A program made the position numbers and the translations under genes. The notes beneath the pieces are model-generated. The model was not told the origin of the DNA and made no database searches. It saw nothing but the letters and a program-made list of their open reading frames with translations. Positions 47,414 through 58,262 of a stretch of DNA of 64,000 bases are shown in pieces. Each line of letters begins with the position of its first letter. The stretch's first letter is position 1. Source of the DNA: Salsipaludibacter sp963812245 (GTDB lineage Bacteria; Actinomycetota; Nitriliruptoria; Nitriliruptorales; Nitriliruptoraceae). The stretch is from NCBI GenBank assembly GCA_963812245.1, contig CAWEUK010000002.1, positions 1,984,001 to 2,048,000 on the forward strand, in the 5' to 3' direction.

Positions 47414-49234
47414 GTGAATCGCAACTCGATGCGGGCATCACTGATCGCGATCCTGGTGGTGTCGGCGATCTCGGTCGGCGCGATTGCCGCGGGGGCTCGA
47501 CCCAAGCTCGGGCTCGACCTGCAGGGGGGCATCTCGGCGACCTACACGCCGGTGTTCGAGGACGGCGAACCTGACAACGTCGACGAGGTGTTGGCCCAGA
47601 CCATCACCATCATCCGCCAGCGCATCGACACACTGGGTGTCGCCGAGCCCGAAATCTCCCAGGTGGGTGGCGACATCCAGGTGCAGTTGCCGGGCGTCAC
47701 CGACGCGGACCGCGCCAACGAGATCATCGGGCGCACGGCGCAGTTGGCCTTCTACCCGGTTGCCAGGCTGCTGCAGCCGGGGACCGAGGAGTACAACGAG
47801 ACCGCGGCATGCATCGTCCAGACCGACCAGGCCAACCTCGACGAGTGGATCCCGAGCCCGGACCGACCGTCGCCCGAGACCGGCGTGGTCTGTGGTGCCG
47901 AGTTGCTGCCCGGCCTGACGCAGGAGGACGTCGACAACATCCTCAACTCCAACCCGGGGGAGTCCACGACGGAGCCCACCGGTGGCTCCGACGTCGAGCC
48001 GACGTCCGACGCGACGGCGCCGACGGACGCCACCCCGTCCGACGCCAGCACGGAATCGGCCGGCGACGGTCCGTCCGACGCCATGGTTCGGGCAGCCCAG
48101 GAGAACGCGTCGGAGGCCCCGACTCCCACCGGCACGGATGCCGCGACCCCTGCAACGACGCTGACCCCGGGTCCGGCCGACCAGGCCACGCCGCCGTCCT
48201 CCATCGACGACATCGACTTCGGTGACGGCCTGCCGGCCTCGGCGCCGCGTCCCTACAAGTACGTGGTCGACCCGCCGCCCCAGACCGCCGACGGCCACGA
48301 GCTGACCGGTTCCGACATCCAGTCGGCCACGCCGGGCCTGGTGGGCCAGAGCTATGGCGTGACCCTCGACTTCAACGCCGAGGGCTCCGAGGCCTTCCGC
48401 GTCGGCACCTCCGATGCGGCCTGTGATCGGGACGACCCCGAGAATGGTCGTCCGGGCCTGTTGGCAATCGTGCTGGACGACCTCGTCGAGTCGGCCCCGA
48501 CCATGGCCGAGGGCGTGTTGTGCGGCGAGGGCCTGTCGGCCGGCGCCACCATCACCACCGGCAGCCCCGAGTCCGCCGAGGACCTGGCAGTCGTGCTCAG
48601 CGCCGGCGCCCTGCCGGTGACGCTGGAGCCCACCACCTTCACGACGGTGTCGCCCTCGCTGGGTTCGTCGTCGTTGCGCAGTGGCCTGGTGGCGGGTCTC
48701 GTCGGCCTGCTGTTGGTCGCCCTGTACCTGCTGTGGTTCTACCGACTGCTCGGTGCCATCGCCATCGGCAGCCTGCTGATCTTCGGCGCGTTGGTGCTGG
48801 GCACCATCACCTTGATGGGTCGCTTCGGATTTGCGCTGACACTGGCAGGCGTGGCCGGCATCATCGTCGCGATCGGGATCACGGCGGACTCGTCGATCAT
48901 CTACTTCGAACGCATCCGTGACGAGGTGGCGGTCGGCAAGACCACCCGCCTGGCGGTGTCACGCGGCTTCGACTCGGCCTTCCGCACCAACCTCGCCGGC
49001 AACACCGTCACGCTCGTGGCGGCCGTGATCCTCTACGCGCTGGCGGTGGGCCCCGTGCGCGGGTTCGCCTTCACCCTGGGCCTGGCGACCCTGCTCGACC
49101 TCGTGATCATGTGGTCATGGACACGGTCGGTGGTTGGGCTGACGGCCGGGCGCGGCATTCTTGGCCCATCGATCCGGCGACGACAGGCGGCACCGTTGCC
49201 TGCGACGACCACGGACGCCGGAGGTACGCCATGA
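47414..49234 (+). CDS. secD: Protein translocase subunit SecD
   Basis: 606 aa, intact. It opens with one helix, then GLDLQGGISATY, RQRIDTLGVAEPEI and VQLPGV. Five C-terminal helices include DSSIIYFERIRDEVA. SecD with SecF uses the proton gradient to pull proteins through SecYEG. Between residues about 180 and 280 lies a Thr/Ser/Pro/Asp-rich low-complexity stretch in the extracytoplasmic domain. GTG 47414 is the start; the stop overlaps secF. Confidence 0.96.
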   Translation: MNRNSMRASLIAILVVSAISVGAIAAGARPKLGLDLQGGISATYTPVFEDGEPDNVDEVLAQTITIIRQRIDTLGVAEPEISQVGGDIQVQLPGVTDADRANEIIGRTAQLAFYPVARLLQPGTEEYNETAACIVQTDQANLDEWIPSPDRPSPETGVVCGAELLPGLTQEDVDNILNSNPGESTTEPTGGSDVEPTSDATAPTDATPSDASTESAGDGPSDAMVRAAQENASEAPTPTGTDAATPATTLTPGPADQATPPSSIDDIDFGDGLPASAPRPYKYVVDPPPQTADGHELTGSDIQSATPGLVGQSYGVTLDFNAEGSEAFRVGTSDAACDRDDPENGRPGLLAIVLDDLVESAPTMAEGVLCGEGLSAGATITTGSPESAEDLAVVLSAGALPVTLEPTTFTTVSPSLGSSSLRSGLVAGLVGLLLVALYLLWFYRLLGAIAIGSLLIFGALVLGTITLMGRFGFALTLAGVAGIIVAIGITADSSIIYFERIRDEVAVGKTTRLAVSRGFDSAFRTNLAGNTVTLVAAVILYALAVGPVRGFAFTLGLATLLDLVIMWSWTRSVVGLTAGRGILGPSIRRRQAAPLPATTTDAGGTP

Positions 49235-50271
49235 ACCGCTTCACGATCGACATCATCGGCAACATGCGGCGCTGGGGCATCGTCTCGGCAGTCCTGGTGA
49301 TCGTCTCGTTGGTGGCCCTGGGCACCCGCGGCCTCGACCTGTCCATCGACTTCGTCGGCGGTTCGGCCTTCACCCTCGAGGGCATCGAGTCCGGCCTGTC
49401 GGTCGCAGAGATCCGGACTGCAGCAGAGGATGCCGGTGCCACGGACGTGCGTGTGCAGTTGGTCGAGGGGGATGACGGCGAGGCCGGTGCCCTGGTGCGG
49501 ACCGCGGAGTTGACGCCGGGCTCGCAAGTGGCCCAGGACGTCCAGGACGCGCTCGTCGAGGTCACCAACCCGACCCAACTCGACGAGGACTTCGTCGGAC
49601 CGTCGTGGGGACGCCAGATCTCGGTCAAGGCGTTGCAGGCACTGATCGTGTTCCTGATCGCGATCCTTGGCTACATCTCCTTCCGACTCCAGTTCAAGAT
49701 GGCCGTCGTGGCCGTCGTGACCCTGGGCCACGACCTCATCGTGACGATGGGGATCTATGCCCTGTTCGGGCTTCCCTTCAGCCCCAACACGGTGATCGCC
49801 CTGCTGACCATCCTGGGGTACTCGCTCTACGACACCGTGGTGGTCTTCGACCGCGTCCAGGAGAACCAGGACCACCTCGGCACACCCGGTCGTCGGACCT
49901 ACCGGCAGATGGTCAACACCTCGCTCAACGAGGTGCTCTGGCGTTCACTGAACACCTCGATCACGTCGCTGCTGCCCGTGTTCTCGCTGCTGGTGTTCGG
50001 ATCGCAGTTGCTTGGTGCGACGACCCTGCGTGACCTCGCCCTGGCGCTGTTCATCGGGATGCTGCTCGGTGTGTACTCATCGCTGTTCGTCGCCGGCCCG
50101 ATGCTGGCCTGGTGGCGTGGCAACGAACCCGAGATGCAGGCGCTGGCAGCCCGCTACGCAGACCTGGGCTACGAGGAGACGGTGGCGCCGGCGGTGGACG
50201 TGGTCACCGAAGCACGTCGACCCGTCACCAGCACGTACGTGCGTGGCGACGGCAAGCGTCGGCGACGCTGA
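49231..50271 (+). CDS. secF: Protein translocase subunit SecF
   Basis: 346 aa, intact. It opens with one helix and DLSIDFVGGSAFTLEG, followed by five C-terminal helices with GYSLYDTVVVFDRVQEN and NTSLNEVLWRSLNTSITSLL, the SecF-specific motifs. It overlaps secD by 4 nt. The C-terminal tail is basic. Confidence 0.96.
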   Translation: MNRFTIDIIGNMRRWGIVSAVLVIVSLVALGTRGLDLSIDFVGGSAFTLEGIESGLSVAEIRTAAEDAGATDVRVQLVEGDDGEAGALVRTAELTPGSQVAQDVQDALVEVTNPTQLDEDFVGPSWGRQISVKALQALIVFLIAILGYISFRLQFKMAVVAVVTLGHDLIVTMGIYALFGLPFSPNTVIALLTILGYSLYDTVVVFDRVQENQDHLGTPGRRTYRQMVNTSLNEVLWRSLNTSITSLLPVFSLLVFGSQLLGATTLRDLALALFIGMLLGVYSSLFVAGPMLAWWRGNEPEMQALAARYADLGYEETVAPAVDVVTEARRPVTSTYVRGDGKRRRR

Positions 50272-50495
50272 CCCACCGATGCTGGCCAACCGGCCCTGAC
50301 GGGGCCGCACCCGGCGGGTCGAACCTGCCGTGGATGACGACGGCGAGTCCTCGCCCACCCGCAGGCCCGGTGGCCACCGCCGTGGGCTCGTGGGGTTACG
50401 CTGGGAAGCGCCACCGCCCACGGAGGTGACCCACGGCCGCTGCATCCCAGCCTGCGCCGGCAGGCCCCCAGCCGCCCGCTCCGCGCCCAACCGGC

Positions 50496-52719
50496 GTGCG
50501 GGGCCTCGTCGCGCGCCTGCCGCTGGTCCAACGACCCGACATCCCACCGGAGCTGGCCGAACTGGCCCAGGCAGTCCGCGGCAATGCCCCCGAGGTCGAC
50601 CTGCGTGCCGTGATCCGCGCGTACCACTATGCCAACGACGCCCACGATGGCCAGTACCGCAAGTCCGGTGAGGCCTACATCACGCATCCGGTGTCCGTGG
50701 CGGTCGAGTTGGCGCGCCTGGGGTTCGACACCGACACGGTGATCGCGGCGCTGTTGCACGACGTGGTGGAGGACACGCTGGCGACCCGCAACGAGATCGA
50801 GACCCACTTCGGCACGTCCGTGGCGAACCTGGTGGACGGTGTCACGAAGTTGGACCGGGTCACCGTGGACTCCCGCCAACACCAGCAAGCCGAGACCTTT
50901 CGCAAGATGATCCTGGCGATGAGCCAGGACATTCGCGTGCTGGTGATCAAGTTGGCGGATCGCCTCCACAACATGTCCACGCTCGAGCACATGCCGCGTG
51001 AGAAGCAGAAGCGCATCGCCCAGGAGACGCTGGACATCTATGCCCCGCTGGCCCACCGGCTCGGGATGCAGCACTTCAAGTTGCAACTCGAGGACCTGGG
51101 CTTCCAGGCACTGCACCCCAAGCGCTACGAGGAGATCGTGGCGATGGTGGCGGAGCGCACGCCGGAGCGCGATGCCTACGTGACCGAGGTGACCGACCAG
51201 GTCCAGCAGTTGTTGCGAGGCCTCAAGATCCGTGGCGAGGTCATCGGGCGCCCGAAGCACTTCTACTCGATCTACGAGAAGATGACGACCAAGGGTCACG
51301 AGTTCAACGAGATCCACGACCTGGTGGGGCTGCGAGTCATCGTGGGCACGGTGGGGGACTGCTACGCGGTGCTTGGCCAGGTCCACACCCAGTGGCGACC
51401 CATCGAGGGACGGTTCAAGGACTACATCGCCAACCCGAAGTTCAACCTGTACCAGTCACTGCACACCTCGGTGATCGGTCCCAACGGCAGTCCGCTCGAG
51501 GTCCAGATCCGCACCCGGGCGATGGACGAGACGGCCGAGTACGGCGTCGCGGCGCACTGGAAGTACAAGGACGACCAGCGTGGTGGGACCAGCGAGGCCA
51601 ACTTCCCCTGGATCGACCAGTTGTTGGCGTGGCAGCCCGACATCGAGGACCCCGGCGCCTACCTGGAGTCGCTCAAGCACGACCTGTACCAGGACGAGGT
51701 GTTCGTGTTCACCCCGCGTGGTGACGTCAAGGCGCTGCCGGTCGGGGCCACCCCGATCGACTTCGCCTATGGCGTGCACACCGAGGTCGGGCACCGGTGC
51801 GTGGGCGCCAAGGTCAATGGTCGACTCGTGCCGCTGGACCAGATGCTGGACAACGGCGACGTCGTCGAGGTGCTGACCTCGAAGTCGGAGGATGCGGGGC
51901 CGTCGCGTGACTGGCTCGGCATCGTCGCCTCGACCCGGGCCGAGTCCAAGATCCGCAACTACTTCAACCGTGAACGGCGCGAGGATGCCGAGGAGCGGGG
52001 GCGCGACGCCATCACCCGTGCCCTGCGCCGGCGCGGCATCGGCTGGGCCCGTGCCCGCACCGACGGCGGGCTGGATGCGGCCGCAGAGGCGTTGTCCTAC
52101 AAGGACGTCGACGCCCTGCTGCGCGCCGTCGGCGAGCGGCACGTGCCCGCGACCGCCGTGGCGACCCAGGTGGCGCGGTCCTGGGAGCCGCCCGAAGGAG
52201 CTCGATGAAGGCTCAGTCCCTCGCCAGATGCCCCTGCAGATCGATTCGACGGCGACCGACAGCGTGTCCGTCGATGGTGACTCCGGCATGATGGTGCAGT
52301 TGTCGCAGTGCTGCCTGCCGGTGCCGGGCGACGCGATCTTCGGCTACGTCACCAAGGCACGCGGCGTGTCCGTCCATGGTCTCGACTGCACCAACGCGCC
52401 CGAACTGCTGGCCCAGCACGATCGCATCGTCGAGGTCGAATGGTCCGGCAGGGCCGGGCGCCGCGAAGATGCCTTCACCGTCGTCATCGAGATCGAGGCC
52501 TTCGACCGCAAGCATCTCCTGCGTGACATCACGACGGTGCTGGGTGACCTGCACCTCAACATCACCGGGGCGCAGGTCACCACCAAGCGCGACCATGTCG
52601 CGGTCCTGCTGTTCACGTTCGAACTTGCCGACCCAGCCCATTTGAGCTATGCGCTCGACAGCGTTCGGCGGGTGGACAGCGTCTACGATGCTCGTCGGGT
52701 GGCGCCCGGCCGCGGATAG
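50496..52719 (+). CDS. relA: (p)ppGpp synthetase/hydrolase Rel (frame break)
   Basis: Bifunctional Rel. The hydrolase domain has LLHDVVEDT and KLADRLHNM; the synthetase domain has RFKDYIANPKFNLYQSLHTS. The TGS domain (EVFVFTPRGDVKALPVGATP) follows. One extra base at about 52194 breaks the frame; bridging gives EPPKELDEGSVPRQMPL, the LSQCCLPVPGDAIFGYV zinc-finger region and a C-terminal ACT domain, about 740 aa in all. The N-terminus is short, starting at GTG 50496. A TACGCT hexamer near 50396 could be the -10. Confidence 0.94.
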
Positions 52720-52742
52720 TGATCGCAGGGAACGGCGAGGCG

Positions 52743-53900
52743 ATGGGACACGGGGACAAGCGCGTCCTGCTGCCCGTGGTGTCGCCGCAGTCCGGTGCGC
52801 ACCTGGGGTTGGTTGCGCTGGGGATCGTCGGCACCGGCGGGCACGTGGTCGCCATGTCGGTCGTGTCGCCGGATGCCGACGCAGCCACCGTTCGGGACGC
52901 AGAAGCGGTGCTGGCGGGCATCCAGGACATGCTCACCGACACCGGTGCAACGATCGAGACGCTCGTCGTCGCGGCCGAGTCCACGGCGGGTGCCGTGCAC
53001 GACACCGCCCTGGCTCGCAAGGTCGATGCCGTCGTCATGGGGTGGGGTGGCAGCGGCAGCGGGCGCACCGCCTTCGGCGAGATCGTCGACCATGTCGTGG
53101 GACGATCGCGCGTCCCCCTGGTCATGGTCCGGCCCGGGGCGAGGCTGCCATCGTCGTTGCTGCTCGCGTTCGACACCGACCAACTCCACCCGTCGGGGCG
53201 TCGCGGACTGGTGCTGGCGACCAAGGTCGCGATGGCGTTGCGCGACCGCAACGACTGGCCGCTGACACTGCTGCAGAGCGGCGAGGAGGAGGGCCCCGAG
53301 TTGCCGGTGGTGTTGGCCGCACTGACCGATCGGATCCACCACGACCCCAGGCGCCGTCACGAAGCACTGGCGGCAGCCGTGCGCTCAGACCAGTTGGTGG
53401 TGGCCCCGGTGGCGCCGACCGTGGCCGGTCTGCGATCGGCCACGTCACGGATCAACTGGGCTGTGGGTGACGCAACCCTGGCCGTGGCCATCGACGTGGG
53501 GCCCACCGGCAGCCGCGAGGACCTGTCGGATGCCACGGCGCCACCACTGCGGGTCGTCGACGACGGACGGCGCCCGGCCCAACGACTGCACGGGATCGCG
53601 GTGACTGCGAGTGCCGAGGAACCGCTCGACCGGAAGGCCATCCAGCGAGCCATGCAGCGGGTCGGGGAGGTGACCAGCATCCGGACCTGGTGGGAAGGAC
53701 CGGCGCGATCGCCCCACCTGTCGCTTGTCGTGGCGCTGTCGGCCGAGTCGGACTCGGTGGCGCTCGGTCGAGTACTCGACGTCGCCGACTCGTTGCCCGC
53801 CCTGACCGGGGCCAGGGTCCGCTACGACCTGGTCGAACCGCCAACGCCGTGGCGTGTGCGCGAACTCACGCCGTTGGGTCTGCCAGACCTGTTCGAGTGA
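52743..53900 (+). CDS. Universal stress protein-like protein
   Basis: About 385 aa from ATG 52743, with GGCGAGG just upstream; GTG 52719 overlapping the rel stop is an alternative. The first 130 residues form a Usp-like domain ending in MGWGGSGSGRTAFGEIVDHV and PLVMVRPG, close to the usual G-x2-G-x9-G(S/T) ATP-binding pattern. The remaining 250 residues look like a second, more divergent Usp-type region and a C-terminal part I do not recognise. Function is unknown. Confidence 0.65.
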   Translation: MGHGDKRVLLPVVSPQSGAHLGLVALGIVGTGGHVVAMSVVSPDADAATVRDAEAVLAGIQDMLTDTGATIETLVVAAESTAGAVHDTALARKVDAVVMGWGGSGSGRTAFGEIVDHVVGRSRVPLVMVRPGARLPSSLLLAFDTDQLHPSGRRGLVLATKVAMALRDRNDWPLTLLQSGEEEGPELPVVLAALTDRIHHDPRRRHEALAAAVRSDQLVVAPVAPTVAGLRSATSRINWAVGDATLAVAIDVGPTGSREDLSDATAPPLRVVDDGRRPAQRLHGIAVTASAEEPLDRKAIQRAMQRVGEVTSIRTWWEGPARSPHLSLVVALSAESDSVALGRVLDVADSLPALTGARVRYDLVEPPTPWRVRELTPLGLPDLFE

Positions 53901-54007
53901 CCCGGCCTGCCACATGGCGGCAGGTGGCCGTCGGGCGGTGGAGCAGACGGCGGTCGGCGGTATCGTGGGGGCCGCACCAGTCCTGCATCCCGCATGGAAG
54001 ACACCCC

Positions 54008-54751
54008 GTGGCCGACCTTTCCGTCGTCGCCGTCCCGATGGGTCGGTGGCAGACCAACTGCATCATCGTCGCGGACCACGGCGCGGGGCGCGGGGTCATC
54101 GTCGATCCGGGTGAGGGTGCGGTGACCCGGGTCCCCGAACTGCTTCGTGCACTCGATGTCGAGGTCGAGGCCATCCTGCTCAGCCACGGCCACCTCGACC
54201 ACACCTGGGCGGCCCCGGCACTGGCCGACGAACTGGACGTGTCCATCCACCTGCACCCGTCCGATCGCTTCCTGTGGCGCAATCCGGCCCACTCGTTCGG
54301 CGTTCCCGACGACCAGGTGCTGGCCGTGCTCGAGTCGCAGTTCGGACTGACATGGTCTGCTGCGACCGCTCGCCTGGTCGACCTCGACGACGGACAGACC
54401 ATCAAGGCGGCGGGCCGGCGCATGACCGTGACCCACACGCCCGGGCACACGCCCGGATCGGTCACGTTCCTCCTCCACGACGTGAAGGGTGCCGATGTGG
54501 CAGTGGCCGCCGGACGCGACCAGGCCGCACCCGACGACGTCCTGTTGTCGGGCGACCTGCTGTTCGCCGGTTCGATCGGGCGCACGGACTTCCCACGTGG
54601 CAGCATGGATGACATGATGGCGTCGCTGCGTCGACATCTGCCGACCATGGCCCAGGACACGCTCGTGCTCTCCGGCCATGGTCCTGACACGACCATCGGT
54701 GCCGAACTGGCCACCAATCCATACGTTCGCAGGGCGCTGGCCTCCGCGTAG
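54008..54751 (+). CDS. Metallo-beta-lactamase-fold hydrolase (glyoxalase II-like)
   Basis: 247 aa from GTG 54008, behind GGAAGACACCCC. Zinc-binding motifs: LLSHGHLDHTWAAP (HxHxDH), HTPGHTPGSVTFLL, LLSGDLLFAGSIGRTDFP and LSGHGPDTTIGAE. The pattern is that of glyoxalase II-type thioesterases found before hisS in many Actinomycetota. The physiological substrate is not fixed. Confidence 0.9.
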   Translation: MADLSVVAVPMGRWQTNCIIVADHGAGRGVIVDPGEGAVTRVPELLRALDVEVEAILLSHGHLDHTWAAPALADELDVSIHLHPSDRFLWRNPAHSFGVPDDQVLAVLESQFGLTWSAATARLVDLDDGQTIKAAGRRMTVTHTPGHTPGSVTFLLHDVKGADVAVAAGRDQAAPDDVLLSGDLLFAGSIGRTDFPRGSMDDMMASLRRHLPTMAQDTLVLSGHGPDTTIGAELATNPYVRRALASA

Positions 54752-54847
54752 TCCGCCAGGCCCGCCCCGGTCGATGGCACCGTCACGTGTCAGGCGCACC
54801 CCGTCGCTCGTCAGCCACCACCCACAGCGCACCTCGAGGACCCGCCC

Positions 54848-56176
54848 ATGACCTCCATCTCGACCGACCCGGCGTCGGGCACACGGGACTTCCTGCCCGC
54901 AGACATGGCGATCCGTCATCGGGTGTTCGCAGCCGTCCGTGCGGTCTTCGAATCGCACGGATTCGCCCCGCTCGACACGCCGTCGTTCGAACGCCTCGAC
55001 GTCCTCACCGGCAAGTACGGCGAGGAGGGCGACCAGCTGATCTTCAAGATCCTCAAGCGTGGCGAGCACGAGGCATCAGGCGAAGCCGACATGGCGCTGC
55101 GATACGACCTGACCGTCCCGCTGGCGCGCGTCGTGGCTCGGTACGGCTCGCAACTGGTGATGCCCTTCAAGCGCTACCACGTGGCCCCGGTGTGGCGCGC
55201 AGACCGACCCGGCCACGGTCGTTATCGGGAGTTCTTCCAGTGCGACGTGGACGTGGTGGGCTCGGACTCGCTGGTGGCGGACGCCAGTGCGATCGCCACC
55301 GCGACCGATGCGTTGGACGCCGTGGGGTTGGGTGGATTCCGCGTCCAGCTGAACTCGCGCAAGGCGCTGCGTGGCCTGGTCGAGGCCTACGGGATCGACG
55401 CGACGCAGGAAACCGACGCACTCGTGGCACTCGACAAGCTCGACAAGGTCGGGCTGGACGGCGTGGTGGCGGAACTGGCATCGCGGGGCATCCCGACCTC
55501 CGCCATCGACCTGCTGGCCGGTGACCTGGACAGCGACGACACCGACGGGGCGGTGCGCGAGCGCCTGGGTGCCACGGATGCCGGGCGCGCCGGGCTCGCC
55601 GAAGTCGACCGGATCCTCGACCTGCTCGGCGGCCGGGTGACGGGCGGCTCGATCGACTGGGCACCGGTGCTCGCGCGCGGTCTGTCCTACTACACCGGGC
55701 CGGTGTTCGAGGTGGTCCACGACGACCTCGACGTGACGATTGCCGCCGGTGGCCGCTACGACGGCCTGGTGGGCATGTTCAGCGGCACCGATGTTCCCGC
55801 CACCGGGGCGTCACTCGGGATCGAACGAATCCTGCTGTTGCTGGCCGAACAGGCACAGGTCGAGGCCGGGCCCGACGTCGTGGTGACCGTCATGGACGAC
55901 GACACCGCCGGTGACGCCATGGAATTGGCAACCACCGTGCGCGAGGCTGGGTTCAGCGCCGACCTGTGGGTCGGCACCGGCAAGTTCGGCAAGCAACTCA
56001 AGTACGCCGATCGCCGGGGTGCTCGGGTCGCCATCATCGCCGGGGCCAGGGAAGTGGAAGCCGGTACCGTCGCGGTCAAGAATCTCGCCTCCGGCGACCA
56101 GGTGAGTGTCGATCGCAGCGCGCTCGTCGACCACCTGCGCAGCGTGCTCGGATCCGTCGGGACCAGCGGCGAGTAG
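54848..56176 (+). CDS. hisS: Histidyl-tRNA synthetase
   Basis: 442 aa, intact. It opens GTRDFLPADMAIRHRVF. Class II motif 2 is RYHVAPVWRADRPGHGRYRE, the His-specific signature LARGLSYYTGPVFEVV is present, and motif 3 is GASLGIERILLLL. The C-terminal anticodon-binding domain follows. Confidence 0.97.
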   Translation: MTSISTDPASGTRDFLPADMAIRHRVFAAVRAVFESHGFAPLDTPSFERLDVLTGKYGEEGDQLIFKILKRGEHEASGEADMALRYDLTVPLARVVARYGSQLVMPFKRYHVAPVWRADRPGHGRYREFFQCDVDVVGSDSLVADASAIATATDALDAVGLGGFRVQLNSRKALRGLVEAYGIDATQETDALVALDKLDKVGLDGVVAELASRGIPTSAIDLLAGDLDSDDTDGAVRERLGATDAGRAGLAEVDRILDLLGGRVTGGSIDWAPVLARGLSYYTGPVFEVVHDDLDVTIAAGGRYDGLVGMFSGTDVPATGASLGIERILLLLAEQAQVEAGPDVVVTVMDDDTAGDAMELATTVREAGFSADLWVGTGKFGKQLKYADRRGARVAIIAGAREVEAGTVAVKNLASGDQVSVDRSALVDHLRSVLGSVGTSGE

Positions 56177-56355
56177 ACCGGCGGCGCGCGGACTCCGCCG
56201 CCACCCGGCATGGCTTCGGTGCACCCCGCCACGATGCCCAGGTTGCGGTCTCGCTCGGCCGCCACCTGCCAGCCGGATCATCCGTCTCCAGAATTGCCCA
56301 CCCTGCGTCCACGACGGCTGCCATGCCCCGGACGCCCCACCACGGACAGTTGCCC

Positions 56356-58177
56356 ATGACCTCCACCATCACGCCCTTCGGTGCGATGCGCACCCACGGC
56401 GCCGGCACCATCAGCCTCGACGACGTCGGTGACGCAGATCACCGTCGCGGGCTGGATCGACACCCGCCGTGACCACGGCGGCATCATCTTCCTTGACCTG
56501 CGCGATCGCTCCGGCATCGTGCAGGTGGTCGCCGACCCGGCCGTCGAGGCGGTGGCAGACGCCGAACGAGTGCGGTCCGAGTGGGTCGTGCGCATCCACG
56601 GCACGGTCGCCGCCCGCCCCGACGGCATGGTCAACGACGACCTCGCAACGGGGGCAGTCGAGGTCAAGGCCAGCCGAATCGAGGTCCTGTCGGTGGCCGA
56701 CACGCCGCCCTTCCCGATCGCCGACGACGTCGAGGTCGGCGAGGACCTGCGGCTGCGCCACCGCTACGTCGACCTGCGCCGTCCCCGGATGGCGCGCAAC
56801 CTCGCCATGCGCTCTGACGTCATTCGCGGGATCCGCGACGTGATGCACCGCAACGGCTTCCTGGACGTCGAGACCCCGACCCTGACCCGCCCGACGCCCG
56901 AGGGTGCGCGCGACTTCCTGGTGCCGTCACGGCTGATGCCCGGCAAGGCCTTCGCGCTGCCCCAGTCACCCCAGTTGTTCAAGCAGTTGTTGATGGTCGC
57001 CGGGATCGAGCGCTACTACCAGATCGCGCAGTGCTGGCGTGACGAGGACCTGCGGGCCGACCGCCAGCCCCAGTTCACCCAGCTCGACCTGGAGTTGTCC
57101 TTCGGTGACGAGGAGGACGTCTTCGCCCTGATGGAGGAGATGTTCTCGCAGTTGTGGCGCGACGTGCTGGACGAGGAACTGCCGACACCGTTCCCGCGCA
57201 TGACCTTCGCCGAGTCCATGGCGCGCTTTGGTTCCGACAAGCCCGACCTGCGCTTCGACATGGAGCTGGCCGACCTGGGCGAGGTCTTTGCCGACACCGG
57301 CGTGGGCGTGTTCAAGGGTGTGCTGGATGGCGGTGGAGTCGTGGTCGGGCTGGCCGTGCCCGGCGGCGGGGACATGACTCGCCGGGTCTTTGACCAGTGG
57401 ACCGACTGGGCCCGTGGCCGCGGTGCCAAGGGTCTTGCCTGGGCAGTGGTGGAGGACGACGGCTCGCTGCGTTCACCACTGGCGAAGTTCATGTCCGAGG
57501 AGGAGATCGCCGGCGTGCTGGCCACGACCGGTGCCAGCGCCGGGGACGCGGTCTTCTTCGGCGCCGGTCGGGACCGGTTCACGCGCGAGTTGATGGGGGC
57601 GCTGCGCGTGGCCGTGGCCAAGGAACGCGACATGGTGCCAGCGGGGCAGTGGAAGTTCCTGTGGGTGACCGACATGCCGATGTTCGACGCGGCCGAGGAC
57701 TCCGACGACCCGACGGCCGCCGTGGCCGACGGCTGGGTGCCCAACCACCATCCGTTCACGTCACCGGCGCCCGAGTTCATGGACGACTTCGAGCAGCGTC
57801 CCGGCGAGGCCACGACGCGTGCCTATGACATCGTGCTCAACGGCGTGGAGCTGGCCTCGGGGTCGGTCAGGATCCACGACGCCGAACTGCAGCGTCGCGT
57901 CTTCCGGTTCCTGGGCATCTCCGACGAGGTTGCCGAGGACAAGTTCGGTTTCCTGTTGCGCGGCTTCAACTACGGCGTGCCACCCCACTGTGGCATCGCG
58001 CCGGGCATTGACCGCCTGGTGATGCTGATGGCCGGAGAACCCAACATCCGCGAGGTCATCCCGTTCCCCAAGACCCAGTCCGGCGCCTGCCTGCTGACCG
58101 ACGCGCCGGCGCCCTACGACGATGCCAGCCTGGCGGAGTTGCGACTCAAGTCGCTGCCCGCACCCACCAAGGGCTGA
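56356..58177 (+). CDS. aspS: Aspartyl-tRNA synthetase (frame break near start)
   Basis: About 606 aa once joined. The ATG at 56356 is followed by MRTHGAGTISLDDVG. One extra base at about 56431 then shifts the frame; bridging gives TQITVAGWIDTRRDHGGII, the OB-fold. The class II core includes YYQIAQCWRDEDLRADRQPQ (motif 2), the bacterial GAD insertion and GIAPGIDRLVMLMAGE (motif 3). It follows hisS as usual. Whether it is discriminating or works with Asn cannot be settled here. Confidence 0.95.
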
Positions 58178-58262
58178 CACCGGGTTCGGCCACTCGGTCG
58201 ACGTCCTGAAGCTCGAACCACGGCCTGGATCGAGCGCACGCCGGTCCCCATCGGAGTCATCC

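Noticed and set aside
13928..58177. Genome-wide programmed +1 frameshifting, as in Euplotes
   Set aside because: The shift sites share no codon, stop or stimulatory structure, and two genes need the opposite shift. Error is simpler. It is kept as a finding because the bias is strong.
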